Below are positions 29,766 through 40,440 of a DNA stretch of 64,000 nucleotides, piece after piece. Both the position numbers and the translations under genes were made by a program. The stretch is from Isochrysis galbana (Eukaryota; Haptophyta; Isochrysidales; Isochrysidaceae). The stretch lies in assembly GCA_018136815.1 (NCBI GenBank), contig CM030943.1:1293975-1357974 (forward strand), in the 5' to 3' direction. Numbering within the stretch: the first letter of the stretch is position 1; each line of letters opens with the position of its first letter. The notes under the pieces were generated by a model, which was not told the DNA's origin, searched no databases, and saw nothing but the letters and a program-made list of their open reading frames with translations.

Positions 29766-30114
29766 TTTTTCACTCGTCCGCATAACCAACAAATTCTCAC
29801 ACGCAGCATGAGACTTCGGATGGTGTGCAAGAGGGCCAATTGCAAGAGCGAGAAGGTTGTAGATTGCAACAGTCGGCTAACGCTGTTGCTCTCTCCCCGT
29901 CGGTGGATACTCGTGGAGGACGAGACACAGGGTGCCACACGTGCGAGCACTGCTGTTCAAGTGGGGTGTGAATGGTGTGGATGGTGTGCAAGCCTTGGGG
30001 TGTGGATGGGGCGTTGCGCGAGCAACCATCCTTCTGGCCTTAGGACCATTGGCTCGTGGATCGAACATGAGCAATGTGAAGCCACTCCATTTGAGTATCG
30101 CAGCGAATGTGTGC
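29766..30114. other. intergenic
   Basis: A short stretch after the TIR element with a plus-strand frame (29932 onward) that includes VKPLHLSIAANVC, faintly ankyrin-like, but no second repeat. I do not call a gene. It is the 3' flank of the TauE gene. Confidence 0.35.
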
Positions 30115-32138
30115 TTAGTCGAGCTGCGCCGCTTTACCGGTCCTCCCACACACTGGGCGGAAACCCGTGAACCCAGTCTCCAGCAACTGTACACTCCCCG
30201 TGGAGACCATCAAAATCCCGGAGCCGAAAAGGATGAAGGCAAGGAAGAACACAATGATTGATGCCCTCCCGGTGCGGCGCAACAGCGCGCCCGCGCCCTT
30301 CGTACCAACGATAGCACCCAGCACTCCGCCGCAGATGCCAAAGAAGAGTGCATATTCGGTGTCGATCATGCCAAAGATGATGAACTGACCGACAGTCGCT
30401 GACGACATGAATAACACCATTAGTGTTGAGCTTGCAGCAGTGACCTACGTGCAGCAAAATTCAGAGTTGGTAAGATACACCGACAACACGGGAATGCGGC
30501 CGGCGTGCATACGAATGCTATGAACAGAAGAAGCGCCCGCGCTCCTCCTCCGAGCCGTGAAAACAGCGCGTCTCGTTCGATGTGAGGACGAGACGACGAC
30601 AGGACAATCGGCAAAAAAGTGTTACATACCTCGGGTAGAAATCCGAGCTCAGTGAATATTGGGCCAAGAATCATCCCACCGCCGACGCCAAGCATACCGG
30701 CGGCAATGGCACCTACGCACACCAGCAACGGTAGGCGCACCACCTTGTCCAGGTCCCACTGCACGTCGCCCTCAACATATTTGTACCCGATCTGCACACG
30801 GCGCTCGTGCTGCCGCAAGCGCGCGCGCCCCGATAGCCAAGTAAGCAAGGCCAATACGGGGATGTTGAGAGAGACAGTAGTCCAATACCCGAGCGAGCCG
30901 CACTTCACGCCGAGGAGAGAGGGTGCCCCATGCCCTCCTTTGAGCAGTGCTAGAAAGAAGACCGCGACCCAAGCGCGCATCAACTCAAGCGCCGTCCGCC
31001 ACTGGAAGCCAGCTTCTTCTGCATATTCTTGCGCAAGCCGCTCTGCGTTGGCCTCGATCGCTCTCCTATCCAACACACTTGCTCGGGCGCCACCGCGCTC
31101 GCCTCCAAGGCTGTCTTCTCCGTGTGCGGCCTCGATCTCCATCGATCCGTCATCGTCGTCGTCATCGTCCTTAACGAGTCGCGTCGTCTCGCTCGTGTCA
31201 GCCTGTGCCACTGTGGCATACTCGCGCAGTGCTCGCGATTCCTTGGCCCAGCCAGCCCTGGCCTTCTCAAGCGTTCGCTTGCCCATGACTCCGCAGAGAC
31301 CAACAAGAAGCAACATGATGAGCCAGTTGGGACAGATTTTGTTCAAGAAAACTCCAGTCGTCGTGCCAAGCAGGGTTGCTGGCATCAGCACGGTCACGAC
31401 GTCATATGCGATCCGTGGACGATGCGGCACGATAGGATGCTTCTCCCAGATGTAGGTGCCAAAGGTTGAGAAGAGAGACGCGCCGAACACGGTGGAGAGC
31501 GCAAGGGGGATGGCCTCGTGCTCGGAAAATTCGCCAATGAGAGTAAAGAGGGGCACAAGCACGGCGCCTCCCCCGATCCCTGCCGCGGACGCAAAGACAG
31601 TTGCAAAAAATACCGCGATGGCACAAGCAGTGTCAGATCGCCCGAGAGGGAACAAACCATCTTGCACAGGCTGGGTGCGTGGACGGAAGCGCGGGTAGCA
31701 CTTAGCCTTGCAGTGCTTGTAGTTACTGCACGACTCGTCGCACTCCTCACACGTGGTGGAGCACTCTGGGTATGTCGTGCAGGTCTGTCCGTGTGAGCAC
31801 CATCCGCAGCCGGCGAGCTCGGTGCATCCGCAGACACTCTTCGCCTGCGAGCAGGTGTCGACGCAAGCGCGCCGGCAGGAGGAGCGGCAGGTGTCGTGCC
31901 GCGTGGGACACTCGCGGCAGGTCAGCGTGCACCGGTCGGCTGGAGCGCACACGCCCTGCGAGGAGCACCAGCCGCAGCCAGGCGCGAGCGCGGCGCAGGA
32001 GCACACGTCGCTCGCGCTGGCGCAGAGCGCGGCCGAGCTGATATTGCGGTGTACGACGGGTAGCGCGACCCGGCGTGTGGCTGCCGCATGCGCTGTGAGC
32101 AGCGTGAGCAGCGCCATCGGCTGCGGCAGTGTGGCCAT
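30115..32138 (-). CDS. TauE/SafE-family transporter with Cys-rich luminal N-terminus, two exons
   Basis: Exons are 32138-30630 and 30444-30115 (GT-AG, phase 0), 612 residues. A signal peptide (MATLPQPMALLTLLTAHAAA) precedes a region of about 115 residues with about 30 Cys and a duplicated GCGWCSxGxC motif, like PSI-type domains. The transport core then has two matching halves: FFATVFASAAGIGGGAVLVPLF ... LALSTVFGASLFSTF, and after a cytosolic acidic loop (DDDDDDD, about residue 330) GAIAAGMLGVGGGMILGPIF ... VTAASSTLMVLFMSSATVGQF plus two last helices in exon 2. The GIGGG and GVGGG glycine motifs are characteristic of TauE/SafE (anion or sulfite/organosulfur export in bacteria; secretory-pathway or plasma-membrane proteins in plants and protists). 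Substrate cannot be told. The long GA-rich minus-strand 5' flank is microsatellite. Confidence 0.9.
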
Positions 32139-32219
32139 GCTCTGCGTGGAGCCGGAACGGAAGGGCAGAGGTGATGGAGCGGCGAGGGCGAGGGTGCCCG
32201 CCGAAGAGGGAGTGAGGCG

Positions 32220-32451
32220 ATGCTCTCTTCTCTTGTCCCCTTCCCTCCCTCTCTCTCCCTCTCTCCCTCCCTCTCTCTCCCCTCTCTCCTCTCACTCCCT
32301 CTCTCCCGCGCTCTCTCGCGCTCCCCACCCCTTCCTCTCTCTCTTCTCTCTCGATGCCACCACCCCGCTCTTCCTTGTATTCTGTTCCTTTTAACTCCGT
32401 CTCCGTTTTGTCTTTCTGCGCGCAGCACGCGTCCGCGCTGTGTCTTCCACT

Positions 32452-32486
<35 letters not shown>

Positions 32487-32946
32487 TGGTCTCTCTCTCT
32501 CTTCTCGCGCGCAAAGATCGACATAACTACGCTCTACATCTCAGTGATCGCCTCTGTCTCGGGAAGGCAGGATGAAATCTCAGAGCCTTCATGGGAAAAT
32601 TGAAGGGGTCCACATCAAAGCACGGCGCTTCTTCTTCTCCCCCCCTCACATAAAAGGTCTCGCTCAATCATCCCCACTACACCTGCCCACCCACCGCATA
32701 TATATAAACGCACATCCTAACTACTTCACCACCCTCTAAGAGATACTCCTTGCATCTCTCTCTCCCCCCTCCCTCCTCTCTCTCAGCCTCTCGCTCTCTC
32801 TCGCTCTCTCTCCCTCTCGCTCTCTCGTACTCTCTCTCTTCCTCTCTCTCTCTCTCTCTTCCTCTCTTACTCTCTCCCTCCCTCCCTCTCCCTCCCTCCC
32901 TCTCTCTCTCTCCCTCTCTCTCTCTCCCCCCCCCTCTCCCTCTCTG

Positions 32947-32989
<43 letters not shown>

Positions 32990-33170
32990 CCCCCCCCCCT
33001 CCCCCCTCTCTACCCCTGTCTCGCCCTCGCCCTTCTCCTCTCGCCCTCTTTCTCCCCCCCCCCCCCCCCCCCCTTCTCTCTCCCCCTCTCCCTCTCTTTC
33101 TCTCCCGCCCCCGCCCCCCCTCCCCCCTTTCTCTCTCCCTCTCTCCCTCTCTCCCTCTCCTTCTCTCTCG
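32220..33170. repeat. CT/GA-rich microsatellite region of about 950 bp
   Basis: Nearly pure pyrimidine tracts on the plus strand: (CT)n, CCCT mixtures and C runs (32985-33000, 33055-33073), with short (CG)n near 32474. Ser/Leu/Pro frames on one strand and Arg/Glu frames on the other are artefacts. A less repetitive island (32520-32740) includes ATATATATAAAC at 32699, a TATA-like sequence. Confidence 0.85.
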
Positions 33171-33518
33171 CTTATGGAAATAGATCAATGTCTTCCTTGG
33201 GGCGGGCGGGGCGGGCGGGCCCGATGCTGCCACCACACGCAGGACGCAGGACCCCGTAGATGGATTGATTTGTACTTCTTAGACAGTGAGCTTCAGTTTC
33301 TAAACTTAGTTTACGCAAGTGAACGCCAATGGAGCAGCGAGGCGCGAAGACCGGAGAAAAGAAAACGGTAGCCCCCCCGCGGAGGGGGAAGGCCGCCGCT
33401 CTCTTCTTTGTTCGTCGCCGCGCGCCGCTCGCCCCGCCCCAACACACACACACACAAGCGCTCAAGCTTACCCGCCACCATCCCCCTTTCGCCGGTTAAG
33501 GACCGCCTGGGTTAGTCG

Positions 33519-33812
33519 ATGCCGGCTCCGGACAAGAGCGACAAAGCGTCGGCCGCTTACTCAGGAAGCGGCCGCGGCTCCGATACTCGAAATAATCGCA
33601 ATGAAGATCGTTCCCATCAGGGACGCATAGACCACACCAGGGAGCCGCCTCCCAAATTGGAGAGTGGACTTCCACCTCTCGACTCTCGACGCTCCACCAT
33701 CGCAAAAGACAAAAGACAAAAGAGCCACCGCTACGCGCCGCCTGCGGACAACCTCGGCCGCCCAACGCACGCGCAGGGCAACATCGATGTCCAACATCTG
33801 CCAAATTTATAG
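33519..33812 (+). CDS. small hydrophilic ORF, doubtful
   Basis: 97 residues from an ATG, Arg/Asp/Ser/Asn-rich (MPAPDKSDKASAAYSGSG...), with no hydrophobic core or known motif. It lies between microsatellites and retroelement remnants and may be a gag or tail fragment. Listed only because it has an ATG and balanced codon use; it may be spurious. Confidence 0.2.
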   Translation: MPAPDKSDKASAAYSGSGRGSDTRNNRNEDRSHQGRIDHTREPPPKLESGLPPLDSRRSTIAKDKRQKSHRYAPPADNLGRPTHAQGNIDVQHLPNL

Positions 33813-34706
33813 CCAGTTTTTGTTTATTTAAACACAGAGGGTCTGTGCCGATATTATTTTGAAAATGAAAATGAACCCCTAAATTGAAAAATTGAAATTG
33901 TAAATTGTAATTAAATTGTATAAAAGGAAGTAATTTGGACTTTCAATTTATTACATTAAAGGAATCCACACGGAGGGAAATACAGCCCTCGGACACCAAT
34001 TTGCAATTTGACGGATTGGAGGTTATGGATGGAACAGGAAGGACCGAACGGGGCGGAAGGTAGGCGGCGGCAGGCACGGTATTTTGGCCATTGGCGGGCG
34101 GGACGGGCAGGCCATCTGATGAGTCCGACAACAATCCGAGACACGCACACTTGACTTTCACCCAACATTCCTCCACACTAACGTATCTTTCTCCACTTGG
34201 GCGGGGAAAACACAGAAGGAAGGAAACAAGGAAGAGAAAGCCGACAAGAGAGCGATGATGCGACGGAAGAGCCGACGGCGAACGGCGGTTACCGCGAACG
34301 AATAGATCGAAAGTAAGGAGGGAATCTACGAGCGTAAACCAGAAGGGAAGAGAGGGTAGGCTTCGCGCGGGGGGAAAGGTCCGCAACGACGAACACCTAC
34401 GCGGGGGAACGACAGCAAGGAGGGACCAAGGGCAGAGCAAGGCCCACAAGGTGCAAAGGAGCGAAACAGGAGCGAGACAGGCCACAAAGGGGCGCAACGG
34501 CAAGGAGCGAGGGGCGAGTTACGAGTGCAGAGTTCTACAAGTTACGAGTGAAACCCCGCGGCAACAAGAACGACTGGGCTCGAAGACGCCTAAGGTCGGA
34601 AGTCGATCGCGGATGCGACACCCCCCTGCTAGAATCGAGCGTCCTCGCGAGGTAGAGGTGAGCGAAACAGATGGGGACAGAAAACAAAGACAAGGCAAAT
34701 AAGCAA
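33813..34706. other. AT-rich then purine-rich non-coding, possible LTR remnant
   Basis: 33820-33960 is AT-rich with short repeats of gaaaatgaaaat and aattgaaattg. The rest is purine-skewed on the plus strand with no domain on either strand. It sits directly downstream (in minus orientation) of the truncated gypsy polymerase, where the RNase H, integrase and 3' LTR would be expected, but none is recognisable. Confidence 0.35.
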
Positions 34707-36356
34707 TTAAGGTGAGCCACACCCGTCCGGACTGGGAGGTGAAGAATCGGCGGTCGGCACGGCGGGTAGGCACCAAAAGCCGGAGGCCAAGTCGAGCATG
34801 CACAGGAAAAGAGAATCTCGAGATCCCTGGCCGCGAGACAGGCGGTCGATGGCTTCGACCGTGAGAGGCAACGGACTATCGGAGATGCGGAGTTTCGAGT
34901 TAGTGTCGCGGTAGTCAACGCAGAAACGGACAGAACCATCCTTCTTGCCAACTAACACCACTCGAGAAGCCCAGGGAGAGTTAGACTTGCGAATAATGCC
35001 CGCCGCCTCCATCTCGGCGACGTGCTTTTCAACGATGGCGCGTCCCTCGTCTCCCATCTTAGAGGGAGCGTGGCGATGAGCCGTGGCACCGGGGAGTAGC
35101 GGAAGTTCGACTTCCATGACATGCGTGTGCTTGGGGTTCTTGGGGTCGAGTGCGAAGGCGTCGATGTGGCGGGCCAGCAAGCGACGAACCTGGCCGAGCT
35201 GATCAGGAGTTAACTGTTCGTCTGGGTCAACGTTAATCGAATCTAGGAGGGCGCGTTGCGCTTCGGTTAGTGCAGCTTCGGGATCGGCGTCGGTAGAGCC
35301 GGGGGTCCGAGTAGCCTCGTGAAGTACAAATTCCACGTGAGCAGAGGCCACCGGGGAGTAGGCTGGCAGGGTGACCGGGCGGGCGGAGAGGTTCCAGACG
35401 GTGACCAGGACCTCACCCTTATCGCTAGGGGTCTCCACACTTGTAGCGACAAGAGGCGGAGAGTCGAGGCCATCGCGCGAGGGGAGGCGATCCACGAGCA
35501 CCGCGGACTGAGGGTGTGACTCGCGGAGCTCGAGGGGGACGCAGACGGCGAAGGTGCCTCTGGATTTGCCCGGGATCGTAACGGGCTCGCTAGTGTAGAG
35601 TGCGAAATCCCTGGAGGCCGTTGGCGCAGTAGTCGAATGCGGAAAGAGGGGCTCCACTATGACGTCAGTGGAGGTCACCGGCGGCGGTGGAGGCCTAGAG
35701 AAATCATAGCGCGGAAGCGGCTCGTAGGCGGGGTCGAGTGGGGGCAGCGGCTGTTCGGAGGGCGTTGGGGCGGCGGCTCCAGTGCCTGAATGGTCCAGGA
35801 GAGGATCAGCGCTTTGGTCAGGCAGGTCGACGGCGGCTATCACGGCGAGCGGCGCCGCGGTAGAACGAGGGCGAGTGGAGACTGTCGTGTGTATGCGACG
35901 GCCGTTAACGGTAAGGGTGAGGCGGCTATTGCCGTCAGCGACCGAGGCTAGGTTGATGCAAGCGGCGTGAGCTTCCAGGAAGTCATTTCCTAGTAGCAGC
36001 GTAGGCGCTCCATCGACCAGAAGAAAGCGGTGGCGAAATTCAACACTAGCGAGGGAGAAGACGATAGTGGCGTAGCCACGCACGCGGAGTGGGTTACCGT
36101 CTGGCCCCACAACGGCCGGCCGGTCAACCGCGCGCTCTAATTGCACGCATGCGTCGCGCGGTGGGGAGTGTGCTCCATCACCGGTGCCATAGCGCCAGTT
36201 GTCCGGATGGCTGGCGCGAGCGGCGGGCATCTGGGAGGCTTCCATCCCGGGAGGAGCGGGGCGACTGGGGTACGACCGAGGCGATTGGCTTGTAGCCGGC
36301 GCGCTCGGTATAGGGCTCGTATCCACCCTCTGAGTCGGAAGGTGGGGGTGGGGCAC
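34707..36356 (-). mobile_element. Ty3/gypsy-like pol remnant: retropepsin tail and 5' part of reverse transcriptase
   Basis: The minus frame reads a retropepsin-like segment (VEFRHRFLLVDGAPTLLLGNDFLEAH, with LLGNDFL typical of the end of the fold). A linker follows, then the start of an RT: a HVMEVELPLLPGA...H primer-grip-like lead, EMEAAGIIRKSNSPWASRVV, LVGKKDGSVRFCVDYRDTN and FLCMLDLASGFW. It then derails into Pro/Ser sequence at a frame change near 34740; the YxDD box, RNase H and integrase are absent. The Asp-Thr-Gly of the protease is not visible, so the protease is decayed as well. The frame starts at a non-ATG codon. This is an inactive, 3'-truncated element. Confidence 0.75.
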
Positions 36357-36618
36357 CGCCCTCGTCTTCAGGCGGGGGTGGGTAGTAGGACGCTGTCACG
36401 GTCGCTACGGTCACCCGGACCCTTACTGCCCGACGCAGGCAGGCTGAGTCCCGGGGTTTAGGACCGACCACCGTTGACACGGCCTCTATCTCGGCCGACT
36501 ACCTCGCCGTGGGCACGCCTACGCTAGGGGAGATTGTCGAAGCTACTCGCCTCGACGACTACGCGCAACGAACCGCCGTCTTCTCTTCCCTCAACCCCCC
36601 GCGCGAAAGTCCCCCAGC

Positions 36619-36800
36619 GCGTCCCTCAGCGTTCCCCAGCGTCCCTCAGCGTCTCCCAGCGTCTCTCAGCGCCCCCCCCGTGTCCTTCAGCGGTGTCCCG
36701 CAGCGCGTCCTGCAGCGTCCTTCAGTGTCCTTCTGCGTCCTTCGGCGTCCTTCAGCGCTGTCCCGCAGCGCGTCCTTCAGCGTCCTTCGGCGCTGCCTCG
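36619..36800 (+). repeat. 10-bp tandem repeat (CGTCCYTCAG)n, degenerate
   Basis: About 17 imperfect copies of a 10-bp unit (cgtccttcag, cgtccctcag, cgtctcccag). The Ser/Pro/Val frames over it are translations of the repeat. Confidence 0.8.
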
Positions 36801-36889
36801 CGAGACTCGAGGCAGGACTCGCGAGGGCACTGGATTTTACTCTGTAGTCCGAGCCGGAGTCCGAATTGTGTTTTGACCCTCGAGTCCTC

Positions 36890-37350
36890 GTTCTCTCTCT
36901 CTCTCTCCTCTTTTTCTGGTGAGCGCTCCTGAATCTGCTCACCAGAGGGGGTTCGTTTAACGTATGTTTCCGGCCTGTTACCGTGAATGTTTGAGTGCAG
37001 AGTGTTGATTTGTGTGGGTTTACCCATTGTATCGCCTGTTGGTGACCTGCAGCCCCCTGAGTACCCCAAGCCCCGAGTCTTCCGAGTCAGCCTTTCGAGT
37101 CTACGAGTCCCTACGAGTCCCAAGTAAGCGGTATCTGCTCGCCGCGCCCTTTCTTACATCCTCCGTCCCTCCGATTCGCGTTCCGTGCCACTTTCCCGTC
37201 CATTCCACATATGCCCGTCATTTGCCCTCCCCGTTCTCCCGATGAGCCCGTTCCGGGCTCCCCGGACGAACCGTGTGCGCCGCGCTAGCCGCCGGTGCGC
37301 CTTCGCGACTCGTTTCCAAAGAGGAAACGAGCTTCGCTCCGACAGCGAGG
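36890..37350 (+). mobile_element. LTR-retrotransposon leader remnant, second copy
   Basis: After a short CT tract, a cgagtc-rich leader (37065-37125) leads to ATGCCCGT at 37211 and sequence homologous to 21739-21860, ending near gaaacgagcttcgctccgacag. In this copy the gag-like frame is interrupted by a TAG near 37287. It is on the opposite strand to the pol remnant at 34.7-36.4 kb, so the two are separate insertions. Confidence 0.4.
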
Positions 37351-37586
37351 CGGTTGAAACTCCGTTGCGACGGAGGTGGAGCACGTCTTGTAACCCGCTG
37401 TTTCAACTGTTGCAAAATTCCTCTTTTCTCTCGGGGTTCGTATGCGTAGGGTCTAATTCTCAACGAACGGTGAATGGCGAGCGACGCAGATGGCCTCGAT
37501 TTCCATCTCTTCACAGTGTTTTCACTAGGGGCACCGAAGGAGAAACCCCTGCCCTCCGACCCTGCCCCACCCCCACCGCTCCGACC
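37351..37586. other. short 5' flank of the gene at 37587
   Basis: An open frame upstream of the ATG at 37587 is continuous with it but crosses retroelement-like leader sequence, so it is not taken as coding. Confidence 0.4.
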
Positions 37587-39136
37587 ATGCAGCGGGGCGA
37601 GCGCCCCACTGCAGCGCTCGTGGTCTATGGTCGCGTGGGGACCTACGAGAAGCGTACCGCCGGTATGAGTACCCAAGAAGAGGGCTCACTCGCTCTGTGG
37701 CACAATTGTGCTCAGTCCATCCTCGAGAAAGTGGTCCGGCCGTGGCAGCAGCATGTGAAGCTCGACGTCTTTGTCCAGTCTTGGAATCCAGAGCTTGCGA
37801 GCGAGATGGACTCGTTCTGGAGGCCGGCGGCGTCGTGGCACGCCCCTCAGAATAGCTCCTTTAAATGCCCCAAATCGTTTCCTCCCATGCCATTCTGCGA
37901 GCGCACCTGGTGGGCGATGCTCGGGATGCGGCACGCAATCGAGATGCGTGCCACCTGGGTGAGTGCAGCTATGAGGAGAAAGCGGGAGGCGCGGGAGCAC
38001 GATACGATCATTATGATGCGCCATGACCTCTTCTGGCTAAACGAAATGCCTGTAGTGCAGACCTCGGTCTCTGCAACGCGCCTCTGGCTCCCTTTCTCCT
38101 GCAAGTTCATAGACATCCAAGGGCCAACCGCAGAGGCTTCTCAGTGGGCATCAATCTCCCATCACAGCAACATTTTCGGGCATTCTTGTAACACACCAGA
38201 TCACATTTTCGATCCCACGGACTTCTGCGAGAATACTATCCAAATTGATTGGTGAGACTGTCCTTGTCGTCACTAGGCCTCTCATTCGCACGGGCACATG
38301 AAGCCTTGCGCAACGCATCTAAGCTTTTCCGCTTATTCGGATATAGGTAGTAGTAGTAGCATCAAAGCTCGTCGCCGTGGTCCTCTCTCGTTACAGGTTC
38401 TTTATTGCAGACGCCGAATTACTCAATGGATTTGTTGAAACCTCGTATGACTACTTTGGTTATGCAGCTGCGATTCAAACGCAGTTAAAGTTCAAGAACT
38501 CGGCCCCTCACTTCTTTTGGGGGCTGTACTTCATGGGCAAACATCATCTCGATGAGCGTTGCGCGGTGGGGTATGTCACGCATGTTCAACTCGACTTCGG
38601 GCTCGGCAGATCATTCCGCCCAGGCGCAATGTCCATGCACGTATGCAGGTCCGGGCTATGGCAAACTCCGACTTGAGTTTCCAATTCACATGCACGTGCC
38701 CCGCGTGGCCAAAGCGTGCAACACCTCACGGCAAGCGTTGAGACAGCTGTGCACCCCGGTCCATTTCAGGGTAGAAGGTATACCGCGCATATGGCCACCC
38801 CCAAGACGGGAAGCCGGTGCAAACATTTGTAATGGAAGCGCCATAGCAGGGTACAACGTACAGTGCCCCCTGCGCATGCACACGATTGTGAACAAGACAT
38901 GCCACTCAGTCCATCCCCAGCTCATCGCCGACCACCCACAACTAAGATCCAAGGCGTCCGGCCGCGTCACGCTCAGAGCCAACGCGTCGCACGTCACCAG
39001 CCGTAGCCACAATGTCAGCAACATCGCTCTCAATGACTATCTCCATCGACAGCAGCTTACCTTCATTAACACCTCGCACGCGAGCCAATTGTCAAAACTA
39101 CAGCATCGCTTGCGTTACCACAACGTGACAAGATGA
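37587..39136 (+). CDS. unknown protein of glycosyltransferase-like character, two or three exons
   Basis: Exon 1 is 37587-38251 (donor gtgaga), exon 2 begins 38397, joined in frame as IQIDWFFIADAELLNGF. From the ATG the product opens TAALVVYGRVGTYEKRTAGM, then VKLDVFVQSWNPEL, HDTIIMMRHDLFWLNEMP and LWLPFSCKFID. The pattern 'strand, loss of hydrophobicity, R-x-D-L-x-W' is reminiscent of GT-A-like proteins that name a capsule or glycan transferase in algae, but I cannot assign the family. Exon 2 could end at TGA 38676. Alternatively a weak donor at 38649 and acceptor at 38769 give exon 3 (38770-39136), which is rich in N-glycosylation sequons (NVSN, NTSH, NASH, NGSA) and in Cys, as expected in the secretory pathway. 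No signal peptide or membrane anchor was found at the chosen start. Confidence 0.55.
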
Positions 39137-39391
39137 TTCGGATACCTTGCACGACAAAAGGAATACAGTATTGAAAACCACGAAAAAACGAAGACAGTAT
39201 TCAAAACCACGAACAATAGCCAACGGCCTGCACGTGCAAGCGAATGGTGGCATGTGCATGCTTACTAGTAGTACGACCTAATGTCTAACTCTCCTGTCGT
39301 TTCAGCGGACTCCTGGAGCCCATCATTTCGCGCTCCTCTCTCTCTCGGCTCTTGCTCTGTATCTCTCTATACTCTGCATAAGGCAACCTAC
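39137..39391. other. short intergenic
   Basis: The 3' flank with a direct duplication of 'cagtattgaaaaccacgaa'-like sequence (39168 and 39196). No gene. Confidence 0.35.
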
Positions 39392-39490
39392 TTTTATAAG
39401 TGGGGGTCAATGGGGGCCTCGCGGCCCCCCCTCTCCATCGCGGACACCCCCCGGGGTGGGCCCGTACAATCAATCTCAGCCCCTGCCTTC
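39392..39490 (-). repeat. dispersed repeat, partner of 58945-59038
   Basis: acttttataagtgggggtca, ggcctcgcg, tcgcggacaccccccggggt, gggcccgtacaatcaatct and cagcccctgcc occur inverted at 58930-59040. Both copies include a TATA-like acttataaaagt. Confidence 0.7.
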
Positions 39491-39631
39491 CGGCAGGTCT
39501 CAGCTGCCCTGTGAGTCTGTCTGTGTGAATCTGCCCGCGAGTCGTTCAACGTCAATTTCTGTAGTCTTCAATATTTGTATACAAAAAACTCGAATTTCGC
39601 GTTCGAATTCTTAGTATTTATGCTAGGATGC

Positions 39632-40440
39632 TAAAGTCGCGTTCCGTCAAAAGAGGGCCACGTGATAGTTTTGTTTTCACTCAGACTGTTATGTTAGTAC
39701 ATGCACAAGGACGCGGCGCGTGCGCATAGCAACTTTTTTCCCCACGGTACCCCCAGTTAGGCAGGCTGAGTTTTCATCTTCTTCGTCTTTTTCTCACACC
39801 CCTCCTCCTCAATCCTGTTGTCAATGTCGTTCTGCTGGCAGGCGACCATGTCGCTTGGCTGATCCTGGGTGGCGAGGTCCGTGATGCGTGCGAGGACGGC
39901 CTTCTGGTCCTCCATCCAGAGTTTGCCAGCTGCTCGGCGCACTTGCACCATGGGAGTCGTTTCAGCGTACGTGACCGCCGTGATGTATTCCATGCAGAGG
40001 TACGCGACGGCGGCCTCGTCTCCAATGTAGTTGGTCTTTGGGATCTTCTCGTACTCGTCGGAGTAGTCGCCGACGAGCATGAGTTTTGCCTTGTACCAAC
40101 GGCCCGTGTATGGCTCGATGAGTGCCCACATCGACGGGTAGCGTTCCTTGGCCAAATCCACGCGGAAGTCTCCACATCCACGGCCCATGCCGGAGGCGGT
40201 GACGAGCAGCATCGCCAGGATGGCACCGCTCATGCCCTCCTCCATGTGTTCGCAGAATTTGAGGGCTGGGCTCCGGATCTCCTCGTAGGTGCGGTGACCG
40301 AGTCGCTTGGCGAGGAAGACAAAGTACTGGCCCATGGCGAAGGCTCCACTACGAAGTGGGCCGCCACGTCCTGGAGGGCTTCGTACAGCGCCTTGCGCGA
40401 CGAGGTACCCTTCTTGTTGAGCTTATCCTCAATGATCCTG
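39632..40440 (-). mobile_element. repeat unit carrying the 192-aa ORF, copy 1
   Basis: This unit starts at the plus-strand edge GTCGCGTTCCGTCAAAAG, which also marks partial copies at 49092 and 49963. After the edge come a conserved ggacgcggcgcgtgcgcatagc block and then the minus-strand ORF. The other boundary is unclear; it meets LINE ORF1 sequence around 40440. The copies at 49.1 and 50.0 kb flank or lie within a LINE. Confidence 0.6.
39757..40335 (-). CDS. unknown 192-aa repeat-borne protein
   Basis: From the ATG the product is MGQYFVFLAKRLGHRTYEEI..., ordered and helical (GAILAMLLVTASGMGRGCGD, ALIEPYTGRWYKAKLMLVGD, EAAVAYLCMEYITAVTYAET, VRRAAGKLWMEDQKAVLARI) with a Lys-rich C-terminus EEEGCEKKTKKMKT. 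The last 100 codons recur at 50111-50413 with mostly conservative changes (for example I/V, K/R, EEEGCEKKTKKMKT kept), which suggests the protein was under selection before the copies decayed. No known domain. The Lys-rich tail might be a nuclear localisation signal. Confidence 0.55.
   Translation of the reverse strand: MGQYFVFLAKRLGHRTYEEIRSPALKFCEHMEEGMSGAILAMLLVTASGMGRGCGDFRVDLAKERYPSMWALIEPYTGRWYKAKLMLVGDYSDEYEKIPKTNYIGDEAAVAYLCMEYITAVTYAETTPMVQVRRAAGKLWMEDQKAVLARITDLATQDQPSDMVACQQNDIDNRIEEEGCEKKTKKMKTQPA

Noticed and set aside
32736-33259. Ser/Leu and Arg/Glu frames
   Set aside because: CT microsatellite.
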